64,000 nucleotides of DNA. It comes from Gammaproteobacteria bacterium (GTDB lineage: Bacteria > Pseudomonadota > Gammaproteobacteria > SZUA-229). Location: NCBI GenBank assembly GCA_029881795.1, contig JAOULX010000002.1, positions 62,001 to 126,000 on the forward strand. The letters are read 5' to 3'. The notes under the pieces were generated by a model that was not told where the DNA came from, made no database searches, and saw only the letters and a program-made list of their open reading frames with translations. Numbering within the stretch: position 1 is the stretch's first letter; every line of letters starts with the position of its first letter. Below, one piece after another: positions 18,780 through 26,299 of the stretch. A program made the position numbers and the translations under genes.

Positions 18780-19685
18780 TTAGCCTTTGCCTTTGGTGCG
18801 CGTTTTATGAGGTTTTGCATTGCCTTCAATGAATTCAATAATCATACCGGCGACATCTTTGCCGGTGGCTTTTTCAATGCCTTCAAGCCCGGGTGACGAG
18901 TTGACTTCCATGACTAAGGGGCCGCGTTCTGAGCGCAGCAAGTCCACGCCGGCAACATTAAGTCCCATCACTTGGGCTGCTTTAACTGCAGTCTGACGTT
19001 CAGTGGGTGTGATTTTGATCAGTGATGCACTGCCGCCACGATGCAGATTTGATCTGAACTCGCCGGCCTGAGCCTGACGTTTCATAGAGGCAACAACTTT
19101 GCCACCGATGACCAGACAGCGAATATCTGCGCCATTGGCTTCTTTAATGTATTCCTGGATCAGGATATTGGCTTTTAACCCCATAAAGGCTTCGATAACA
19201 CTTTCAGCTGCTTTTTTGGTTTCGGCCAGTACTACTCCGATACCCTGCGTGCCTTCAAGCAGTTTGACCACCAGAGGAGCGCCACCCACCATTTTAATTA
19301 AATCCTGGGTGTCGTCCGGGCTGTTGGCAAAACCGGTATTTGGCAGGCCGATACCTTTGCGGGCCAGCAACTGCAGCGAGCGCAGTTTGTCACGGGAGCG
19401 ACTGATGGCAACAGACTCATTAAGAGGGAATGAGCCTTGTACTTCAAACTGTCTGAGTACGGCAGTGCCATAAAATGTTACCGATGCTCCAATGCGTGGG
19501 ATAACAGCATCAAAGTAAGGTAATTCCTCGCCTTTAAAATGTGCTTCCGGCTTGTTTGAAGTAATGTTCATATAAGTGCGCAGTGCATCGAGTACCACCG
19601 GTTCATGGCCGCGTTGTTCACAGGCTTCTATTAATCTGCGAGTAGAGTAGAGCTTTTTGTTGCGCGATAAAATTGCAATTTTCAT
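18780..19685 (-). CDS. rimK: RimK-type alpha-L-glutamate ligase (ATP-grasp)
   Basis: A 301-aa ATP-grasp ligase: N-terminal preATP-grasp domain ([18 protein letters not shown]), ATP-grasp core with [15 protein letters not shown] and metal-binding [15 protein letters not shown]. coli RimK adds glutamates to the C-terminus of ribosomal protein S6 and makes poly-alpha-glutamate. A basic tail [11 protein letters not shown] is present. Cotranscribed with a retropepsin-like protein (RimB-type) 3 bases upstream and an M14 hydrolase downstream, the set seen in several proteobacterial rim operons. Confidence 0.92.
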   Translation of the reverse strand: MKIAILSRNKKLYSTRRLIEACEQRGHEPVVLDALRTYMNITSNKPEAHFKGEELPYFDAVIPRIGASVTFYGTAVLRQFEVQGSFPLNESVAISRSRDKLRSLQLLARKGIGLPNTGFANSPDDTQDLIKMVGGAPLVVKLLEGTQGIGVVLAETKKAAESVIEAFMGLKANILIQEYIKEANGADIRCLVIGGKVVASMKRQAQAGEFRSNLHRGGSASLIKITPTERQTAVKAAQVMGLNVAGVDLLRSERGPLVMEVNSSPGLEGIEKATGKDVAGMIIEFIEGNAKPHKTRTKGKG

Positions 19686-19688
19686 ACT

Positions 19689-20129
19689 TTAGCCTTGTGT
19701 TAGTGTCTTGTCTGGTTTACCCAAAAGATAAGATTCAGAGGGGTTAACCATGATTTTGTGTTCCATAGCCGTGCGCCCAAGTAACATTCGAAATTTCATT
19801 GTGTCACGATTGGTCAGTGTTAGTTCAATCGGCCATTGCTGGTCAGCAAGAATGACATTGGTAGAGATGACATAACGCTCTTCGGTATGTCCGCCGGAAT
19901 CACTGACCATGCGCTGGTCAAAAACACGGGCATCGCAAAATACTTCGGTCTCAGTATCTCCCTGATGCGGGTGAATGCCAAAACGTACCCATTGTTGCCC
20001 GTCTTTTTCGTAGGGCTCTACACTAAAGGCATGAAGACACGATGTTCTTGCACCGGTATCGACTTTTGCCTTGATTCTGGGTAGGCCTATCTCTGGTAAG
20101 GCGCACCATTCACGCCAGCCGACTGTCAT
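19689..20129 (-). CDS. Retropepsin-like aspartic protease (RimB-type, 'ATP-dependent zinc protease' family)
   Basis: From this start the protein is 146 aa: MTVGWREWCALPEIGLPRIKAKVDTGARTSCLHA, with the aspartic-protease DTG at residues 24-26 and a late LLGRTAM segment matching the family's second conserved block. The family was annotated as zinc protease but its fold is retropepsin. A TTG at 20219 would add 30 residues without a ribosome site; most relatives begin near 'VGWREW', so 20129 is chosen. First gene of the operon with rimK and an M14 hydrolase; RimB-type proteins process RimK-modified substrates. Confidence 0.82.
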   Translation of the reverse strand: MTVGWREWCALPEIGLPRIKAKVDTGARTSCLHAFSVEPYEKDGQQWVRFGIHPHQGDTETEVFCDARVFDQRMVSDSGGHTEERYVISTNVILADQQWPIELTLTNRDTMKFRMLLGRTAMEHKIMVNPSESYLLGKPDKTLTQG

Positions 20130-20517
20130 TAATGTATTATTCAATGTGATAACCTCTAAATAATGTTCTGTTTGCTTTTTGTCGGGTCTTGAGGCAATGA
20201 TAAATACAGGTTTTAGCAATTATTCTGTACCGATCCATGTATTGTTGATTATAGGTTGAAGCATTTATGCGGGCTATGCCAAGTTACTCTACTCCAGACC
20301 ATAACAGACAGAGATAACTCATGGCAAACAGCCGGTGAGGTATTTTGATCAATGCCGGTGTTATTATTAATGAATATACTATGCTGGAAATCAGTATTAT
20401 AGAGGTATTAGGTTTTAAGTTTAAGCTAAAAAAGTAGGGTTTTAGCTATACTGAGATCGCAGCTTTCAGTAACAACAGATGTTGGTGTTTGTTTCAGGCT
20501 AAACGCCGGGAAGACTT
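20130..20517. other. Intergenic region between rim operon and zntB-like gene
   Basis: 388 bases between divergent genes with no open frame I would call a gene. It should hold both promoters. The one clear structure is the inverted repeat at 20424-20447. Confidence 0.6.
20424..20452 (+). promoter_or_regulatory. Inverted repeat and -10-like element upstream of zntB-like gene
   Basis: A perfect 8-base inverted repeat AGCTAAAA / TTTTAGCT (arms 20424-20431 and 20440-20447, 8-base spacer) ends directly at TATACT (20447-20452), a good -10 hexamer. A poor -35-like TTAAGC lies 20-odd bases upstream. The position is that of an operator for the transporter gene starting at 20518, for example a metal-responsive one, but no known box is recognised. 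Confidence 0.35.
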
Positions 20518-21489
20518 ATGATTAATAAAGGTTTGATAGCGGCCTATCAGTTTGACGGTCAGGGCGGCGGTAAAGCACTGGACTGGTCTGATATCGATAA
20601 TATTTCTACAGCAGACAAACTCTGCTGGATTCATCTTGATTACACATCCCCTGATGCTGAAAACTGGTTAAAGGAAAAAAGTGGCTTGGATGATTTGGTG
20701 ATAGCCGCATTGCTCAGTGATGATCCACGGCCACGAAGCGCTGCGATGAAAGATGGCCTGTTAGTAATACTCCGCGGTGTCAATTTAAACCCAGGCGCTG
20801 ATCCCGAAGATATGGTTTCGATCAGGCTGTGGATTAACGACCGGCAGATTATCACTACAAGAAGACGAAAATTATTATCCGTAGCGGACGTATGTGACAC
20901 GATTGAGCAGGGTATAGGCCCCTGTTCCAGCGGCGAGTTTCTGGCAAGTATTGCCAGCAGACTGGTAGAGCGTATGTCGGTTGTGGTGCAAGATATTGAT
21001 GATAAAACCGATTTGCTTGAGGGTCAGGTCTTAGCTGAGCAGAGCTATCAGTTAAGAAGTGATATTTCTAAATTAAGGCGTGAAGCAATCAGTCTGCGTC
21101 GTTATCTGGCACCGCAACGCGAAGCCATGTCACGTTTGTTTAATGAGCGGGCTGAGTGGCTGAGTGATACGGATCGCTTGAGGTTACGTGAAGCGGCAGA
21201 TAATGTGATGCGTTATATAGAAGACCTTGATGCGATCAGAGAAAGAGCGATTGTTATTCAGGAAGAACTAATCAGTCATATTTCAGAACAAATGGATAAA
21301 CGTATGTATGTTTTATCGATGGTTGCGGCGATATTTTTACCGCTGGGTTTTTTTACCGGATTATTGGGGGTCAATCTTGGCGGGATTCCGGGAGCTGATG
21401 ATAAAGGATCCTTTTTTGTTTTTTGTGGGGTATTACTTGCTGTGGTATTTCTGCAGGTGCTTTTATTCCGAAAAATGAAATGGTTATAA
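20518..21489 (+). CDS. CorA-superfamily divalent cation transporter, ZntB-like
   Basis: A 323-aa protein with a long cytoplasmic N-terminal domain, the helical funnel (residues about 150-260) and two C-terminal transmembrane helices. The first ends in the selectivity motif GLLGVNLGGIPG, i.e. GVN as in ZntB rather than the GMN of CorA. The opening (LIAAYQFDGQGGGKALDW) is also ZntB-like. ZntB moves Zn2+ coupled to protons. Ribosome site GGGAAG. Convergent with mgtE, 16 bases apart. Confidence 0.85.
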   Translation: MINKGLIAAYQFDGQGGGKALDWSDIDNISTADKLCWIHLDYTSPDAENWLKEKSGLDDLVIAALLSDDPRPRSAAMKDGLLVILRGVNLNPGADPEDMVSIRLWINDRQIITTRRRKLLSVADVCDTIEQGIGPCSSGEFLASIASRLVERMSVVVQDIDDKTDLLEGQVLAEQSYQLRSDISKLRREAISLRRYLAPQREAMSRLFNERAEWLSDTDRLRLREAADNVMRYIEDLDAIRERAIVIQEELISHISEQMDKRMYVLSMVAAIFLPLGFFTGLLGVNLGGIPGADDKGSFFVFCGVLLAVVFLQVLLFRKMKWL

Positions 21490-21505
21490 CAGAGTGTAGA
21501 CTGCT

Positions 21506-22873
21506 CTAAAGTAAGAACAGTGTGGCCAGCCCAAGAAAACTCAGAAAGCCGACCACATCTGTCACGGTGGTTAAGATTACGGCACCGGAAAGAGCAGGGT
21601 CTATCTTCATTCTTGTTAGTATCACCGGAATTAAAACCCCGGATAAAGCAGCGGCAGTCAGATTCAGAATCATTGCAGCGGCCAGAATAAGTGAAATGCC
21701 GGTATCCTGAAACCAGATATAGGTTAAAAGTGCGACGATTACAGACCAGGCTAGACCATTAAGCAGGCCTACCGATAATTCTTTGCTGCTCAGCCAGCGC
21801 AAGTTGGCGCTGCTCACCTGGCCTAAAGCCAGGCCACGAATCGTCAAGGTCAAAGTCTGGCTGCCGGCAATGCCGCCCATGCTGGCGGCAACCGGCATCA
21901 ATACCGCCAGTGCGACTATTTTATCCAGTACCAGTTCAAAACGACCGATGACCCAGGCGGCAAAGAACACCGTGATCAGGTTAATGCCGAGCCAGACAGC
22001 GCGTCGTTTTGCACTCGGCAGTACCGGTGAAAACAGGTCTTCATCTTCTACCAGACCGGCACTGGCCAGCAATGCTTTGTCGGCTTCTGCCATGATGATA
22101 TCGACGACATTATCGATAGTGATGCGACCCAGCAGCTTCTTTTCAGTATCAATCACTGCAACTGAAATCAGATCCCGTCTTTCAAATTGTACTGCAACAT
22201 CGTGATCTGAGGCATCAGCAAAAACCCGGTCGGCATCTTCCTGCATGAGCTGTGATACCAAGGTATCGGGGTGCTCAGAGACCACCGTAGAAATTGATAA
22301 CTTGCCTAAATAAGTACCGTTTTCATCGGTCACCATCAGTGCATCGGTGTGTAACGGCAGTGGTTTCAGATAACGCAGATAACGTAACACCACGGCGATA
22401 GTAACCGTCATACGAACACTGATAACATCGGTGCTCATCAGCCGCCCGGCAGTACCTTCGGTATAAGCCAGTGTGGTTTCCAGACGCTGACGCCGATCAT
22501 CATCAAGGGATTCTATTATCGCTTCACCCAGATGTTCAGGGAGTTCATCTAAAACATAAGCCAGGTCTTCAATTTCCATGGCTTCAGTAGCGGCAACGAC
22601 TTCGTGATTTTCCATTTCATCAAGGATGCTGCCGCGGACTTCTTCACCCAGATAACTGAGTGTTTCAGCTTCCATTTCCTGTGGCAGTAATTGCCAGAGT
22701 CTACGTCGCAGCTCAGGTGGCAGTGACTCAAGTAATACACCGATGTCAGAGGTGTGCAGAAGCTCAAGCTGGTTAATGACAGCGCTATTGTCACTGGCTT
22801 TTAATAAGCCAATGATGTTATCGACCAGATTGATATCGATACTGTCTTCTGCGGCTGGGGAGATCGTTGTCAT
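21506..22873 (-). CDS. mgtE: Magnesium transporter MgtE
   Basis: From the ATG at 22873 the protein is 455 aa, the usual MgtE length: N-domain of helical repeats (LLESLPPELRRRLWQLLP), two CBS domains (about 125-245), a plug helix and five transmembrane segments with the Mg2+-selective region PVAASMGGIAGSQTL. It is a Mg2+ channel gated by cytosolic Mg2+. A TTG 18 bases upstream is a weaker start. Mg2+ supply matters for RuBisCO activity, but the two loci are 8 kb apart. Confidence 0.92.
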   Translation of the reverse strand: MTTISPAAEDSIDINLVDNIIGLLKASDNSAVINQLELLHTSDIGVLLESLPPELRRRLWQLLPQEMEAETLSYLGEEVRGSILDEMENHEVVAATEAMEIEDLAYVLDELPEHLGEAIIESLDDDRRQRLETTLAYTEGTAGRLMSTDVISVRMTVTIAVVLRYLRYLKPLPLHTDALMVTDENGTYLGKLSISTVVSEHPDTLVSQLMQEDADRVFADASDHDVAVQFERRDLISVAVIDTEKKLLGRITIDNVVDIIMAEADKALLASAGLVEDEDLFSPVLPSAKRRAVWLGINLITVFFAAWVIGRFELVLDKIVALAVLMPVAASMGGIAGSQTLTLTIRGLALGQVSSANLRWLSSKELSVGLLNGLAWSVIVALLTYIWFQDTGISLILAAAMILNLTAAALSGVLIPVILTRMKIDPALSGAVILTTVTDVVGFLSFLGLATLFLL

Positions 22874-22932
22874 GAGTCTAACCTGATACAAACCTGTCGT
22901 TATTAAAATCGTCTAAATAGTATTATAGCGAT

Positions 22933-23418
22933 TTATAAAGAATTACACTGTGGGAGAGTAGATTGTTTGACCGCAGAGTCAACCAGAAAACGGCCTTTTA
23001 AAAAGCTGCGGCCAATCAGCATGCGGTATTTGAAGCCTTTTCTTTCTGCCAGATTAACCGGTGCCAGATAGATATGGTTGCCGATACACAGTTTCATGCT
23101 GACGACCGGGCGCTCTACGGGTTCAGCGCGTTTGCGTTTGATCAGGGTGTAGCCTTCTAGAGGTCGTTCAAATGTTATGGTATCTTCGTTATTGTTGATC
23201 ACATCGAACCGGATCCATTCTTCATCCTGATGAGAATAAGTTTTCCAGCTGATAACATCCAGTGATGAGTTATCTGCTCCGCTATCAATTTTTGCCGTCA
23301 GCTCAAATTTTTCCGGCATAATTCTTACCGTCTCAATCCAGCCAATAATCGTTTTATCGGTAGTTTCAGCCTGAGCCTGTAAGCAAAAAAACAGTAAAAC
23401 AGCAGATAAATATCGCAT
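22933..23418 (-). CDS. Secreted retropepsin-like protease, second copy
   Basis: The chosen ATG has GAGG upstream and opens a signal peptide (MRYLSAVLLFFCLQAQA|ETT), giving 161 aa. The mature part matches the 'ATP-dependent zinc protease' retropepsin family: IIGWIETV at the start, catalytic DSG at 45-47 in AKIDSGADNSSLD, and RMLIGRSFLKGRFLVD near the end. Unlike the copy beside rimK it is exported. In other bacteria this exported form is coupled to the UUP1/7TM protein that lies divergently here, 114 bases away. Confidence 0.82.
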   Translation of the reverse strand: MRYLSAVLLFFCLQAQAETTDKTIIGWIETVRIMPEKFELTAKIDSGADNSSLDVISWKTYSHQDEEWIRFDVINNNEDTITFERPLEGYTLIKRKRAEPVERPVVSMKLCIGNHIYLAPVNLAERKGFKYRMLIGRSFLKGRFLVDSAVKQSTLPQCNSL

Positions 23419-23532
23419 AAATACCTCGATGATAAATTCCATAGTTTGAAATATCGATAATACGATATTTACTGGCAATAGAGATAAATATAACGCATTA
23501 TTTATTTCATATAACAACAGGTTGGCAAAGGT

Positions 23533-25179
23533 ATGAAAACCACTAAGACTCCAGAAAAGAATAAAAAGGCGATGTTGAAAATTGCTCTGCTTTTGTTCTT
23601 AGCAAGTCTGTTGTTGATGTTGGGTCACTCTATGTTTCTTGAAAAGCTGCGGGTGCAGGGGGATGAAAACTGGTTAATCAGCCTGGATATTACCTACATG
23701 GCAGAGCAAAATGACTCTGTGCTGATCATTCAGCCACCCTATGAATCTGAATACCTCCGGCTTGTCGGCAGAAAACTTAGCCATCCGGGTTTGCGTGTTA
23801 TGCATGCGCCAGCTAATTCACTGAATAAACGTGCGATACGCCTGCGTTCCCGCGAAGCGGGTAATTACCCGGTTGCGGTTGAATTTACACTACAGCTTAA
23901 TCAGACGCCGCATTTTCATAGCAATCTCAGCAAAGAACTTTCAACTGAAAGGCGTCAGTATTTCCTTGCTGATAATGAGTGGTTGCAGCTTGATAATACA
24001 TCGCTTGGTGTTTTGCTTACGGAAATCGGTTTTGATCAGGCGAGGCAGGAGAGGTTGCCAGAAAACATCTACAGCTATGTTCAAAGTTTGCCGGGTAAAA
24101 GTACATCGCAGCGACGTCGTGTGCCGGATGTATTGAAAACCCGTTCTGCCAATCAGCAGGAAAAAGCGTTACTGATGGTGGCTTTGTGTCGTAAAGCCGG
24201 TGTGCCTGCAAGAATGATTACTGGCCTGGAACTGAAGGATGATCCGGTAGCTGCCTCCAGTTATTGGGTTGAGGCTTTTGTTAATGGTCGCTGGCATAGT
24301 TATCATCCGGCGCTCGGTTATATAAATAACCTGCCAAATAATTTCGTTGCGCTGGATAAATATGGCGACGGTATTATTTCGGCTACTGTTAATGCAACGA
24401 AATTGCCCAAGCAACAGTTAGAGCTGGAAAATGCCATATTAATTGAGCAGATTGCAGACCGCTTTATAAGCCCTGATAATACGCGTGATGAGTGGTATCA
24501 GGTGTTTATACTCGACCGCTTGCCAGGAGATACCCGCGAGCAGCTTTCTTTATTAATGTTATTGCCGCTGGGTGCTTTGCTTTGCGGTTTTATCAGGCAG
24601 TTTGGCGGGTTACACAGTTACGGTGTGTTTACCCCGACAATTTTAGCGCTGGCTGTAACCTACTCAGAGATAGAAACGACGTTACTTATTTTGTTGATCA
24701 CGGCGCTGCTGGTTTATCTGGCACGGCCAGCATTTCACCATGAAATGTCGAGAACGCCGCGTTTATCGATCATTTTCACACTGGTATCTGTCGGCATGGT
24801 GCTTGGTGTATCAGTTCTGGATCACTTTTCATTTGCAACAGGTGGAGAGCTTATACTGCTGCCGATAGTGATCATTACGTCATTGATCGATCGGTTTTTT
24901 GCGGCGGTGGATTCGCTCAGTTATCGCACTGCCATCATACGCCTGATGTGGACGCTATTGCTGATGCTGACGGTATTACCGATATTACAGTTATCCTGGC
25001 TGGGTGGCTGGATACTTCGATATCCTGAGTTTCATTTAATAACACTGTCGCTGCTAATCATGATTTCATACTATCCCTTTGGAAAACATAAATTACCCAA
25101 ATCACTTAGCTGGTTAACCGAGAGGGATAAAAAGCGTGAACCAAAGCAGTCTGAGGACAGAACTGGCAATGATGCGTGA
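23533..25179 (+). CDS. Inactive transglutaminase-like domain fused to 7TM membrane protein
   Basis: A 548-aa protein: N-terminal transmembrane anchor (about 14-32), a UUP1-like periplasmic domain (40-180), a transglutaminase-like domain (about 185-275), then about seven transmembrane helices (330-525). The transglutaminase core is recognisable (ALLMVALCRKAGVPARMITG ... YWVEAFVNGRWHSYHPALGY) but the catalytic Cys position before it is Gln/Asn, the HAW histidine is Tyr and the DPT aspartate is His, so it cannot be a classical enzyme. Families like this are linked to retropepsins and RimK-like glutamate ligases; here the ligase next door is missing and a GGDEF gene overlaps the end. Confidence 0.82.
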   Translation: MKTTKTPEKNKKAMLKIALLLFLASLLLMLGHSMFLEKLRVQGDENWLISLDITYMAEQNDSVLIIQPPYESEYLRLVGRKLSHPGLRVMHAPANSLNKRAIRLRSREAGNYPVAVEFTLQLNQTPHFHSNLSKELSTERRQYFLADNEWLQLDNTSLGVLLTEIGFDQARQERLPENIYSYVQSLPGKSTSQRRRVPDVLKTRSANQQEKALLMVALCRKAGVPARMITGLELKDDPVAASSYWVEAFVNGRWHSYHPALGYINNLPNNFVALDKYGDGIISATVNATKLPKQQLELENAILIEQIADRFISPDNTRDEWYQVFILDRLPGDTREQLSLLMLLPLGALLCGFIRQFGGLHSYGVFTPTILALAVTYSEIETTLLILLITALLVYLARPAFHHEMSRTPRLSIIFTLVSVGMVLGVSVLDHFSFATGGELILLPIVIITSLIDRFFAAVDSLSYRTAIIRLMWTLLLMLTVLPILQLSWLGGWILRYPEFHLITLSLLIMISYYPFGKHKLPKSLSWLTERDKKREPKQSEDRTGNDA

Positions 25180-26084
25180 TGTCTGAATTAGCAGAAAAAA
25201 AGGGTCTTAATTCAAGCCCAAAGGAGCTCGTCGCAGTGATTCAAAAAATCAGTCGCTATTTAGAAAAGCTAAGTACGCGTGCTTGTATTTTCATTATGCT
25301 GATTGCCAGTCTTTTTTTAGGTGTTCTGGATTACCTGATTGGTCCTGATATTTCATTTTCTATTTTCTATACAATACCAATCAGTCTGGCGGTCTGGTAT
25401 AGCGGGAAAAAAGCAGGCTTGATAGTGGCAGTTGTGTCAGCTGGCGTGTGGCTGGCTGCTGATATAGCAGCAGGTAGTTTATATATTTCTATTTTTATAC
25501 CGCTATGGAATACGCTGGTTCGGCTGGCATTTTTTTTGATAATACTCTGGTTGCTGCTGATCATCCGTGAAAAACTGGCACTGGAGAAAAGTCTGGCAGA
25601 TACCGATCCGCTGACAGGGCTGGCAAACCGCCGGTTTTTTCAGGAACAACTCGAACGTGAATACAATCGTATGTTGCGTTACCCGGAACCCTTTACGATT
25701 GCTTATTTTGATCTGGATAATTTCAAATATGTGAATGACTCAATGGGCCATGTTGTCGGAGATGTCTTATTGCAGGCTGTGGCACGGGTTTTATATAAAA
25801 ATATCAGAAAGCCAGATTTTTCTGCCCGTCTGGGAGGCGATGAATTTGCCGTGTTGTTTCCGGTCTTGAATGCTGGCTCGGCCAGGCAAGTGATGCAAAA
25901 TCTGCAGAGCGAATTATTGAAGGTGATGCAGGAAAACAACTGGCCGGTAACATTCAGTGTTGGTGTGGTAACCTTTGAGGCAGCGACAGAGTCAAGCCGG
26001 GATATGATTAAGCGGGTGGATGACCTAATGTATGAAGTTAAAAAATCCGGTAAAAATAATATCCGTCACGTTATCTGTTCATAA
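25179..26084 (+). CDS. Membrane-bound diguanylate cyclase (GGDEF)
   Basis: A 301-aa protein. The ATG overlaps the preceding stop by one base. Residues 35-125 form four to five transmembrane helices, a MASE-like sensor with the IFYTIPISLAVWYSGKKAG segment seen in related membrane cyclases. The GGDEF domain (about 140-300) has an intact active site GGDEF at 219-223 and an intact inhibitory I-site RKPD (RxxD) at 210-213, five residues before it. It should make c-di-GMP and be feedback-inhibited. Coupled translation with the 7TM protein suggests a shared envelope signal. Confidence 0.9.
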   Translation: MSELAEKKGLNSSPKELVAVIQKISRYLEKLSTRACIFIMLIASLFLGVLDYLIGPDISFSIFYTIPISLAVWYSGKKAGLIVAVVSAGVWLAADIAAGSLYISIFIPLWNTLVRLAFFLIILWLLLIIREKLALEKSLADTDPLTGLANRRFFQEQLEREYNRMLRYPEPFTIAYFDLDNFKYVNDSMGHVVGDVLLQAVARVLYKNIRKPDFSARLGGDEFAVLFPVLNAGSARQVMQNLQSELLKVMQENNWPVTFSVGVVTFEAATESSRDMIKRVDDLMYEVKKSGKNNIRHVICS

Positions 26085-26299
26085 ATACGAGGTTAGGGTA
26101 AATTTTTAGGTTATGGATAACGGCGTTATGATTCAACAACTGCGAATTTTTGGTTGCCAACTCAGGCATACAATCCGCTTATTATTTCGGGCTTATTACA
26201 GGGTTGCCAGTTTTTTCATGTCGGACTCATTATATATAGTGACAGTCGATAAAATGGTTTATTGTTACGCTATGAACAGTAAATGTAGCGGATAGCCTG

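Noticed and set aside
26113-26295. 60-aa open frame upstream of ptsP
   Set aside because: No ribosome site, odd composition (many Arg, Tyr, Cys), lies in the likely ptsP promoter region.
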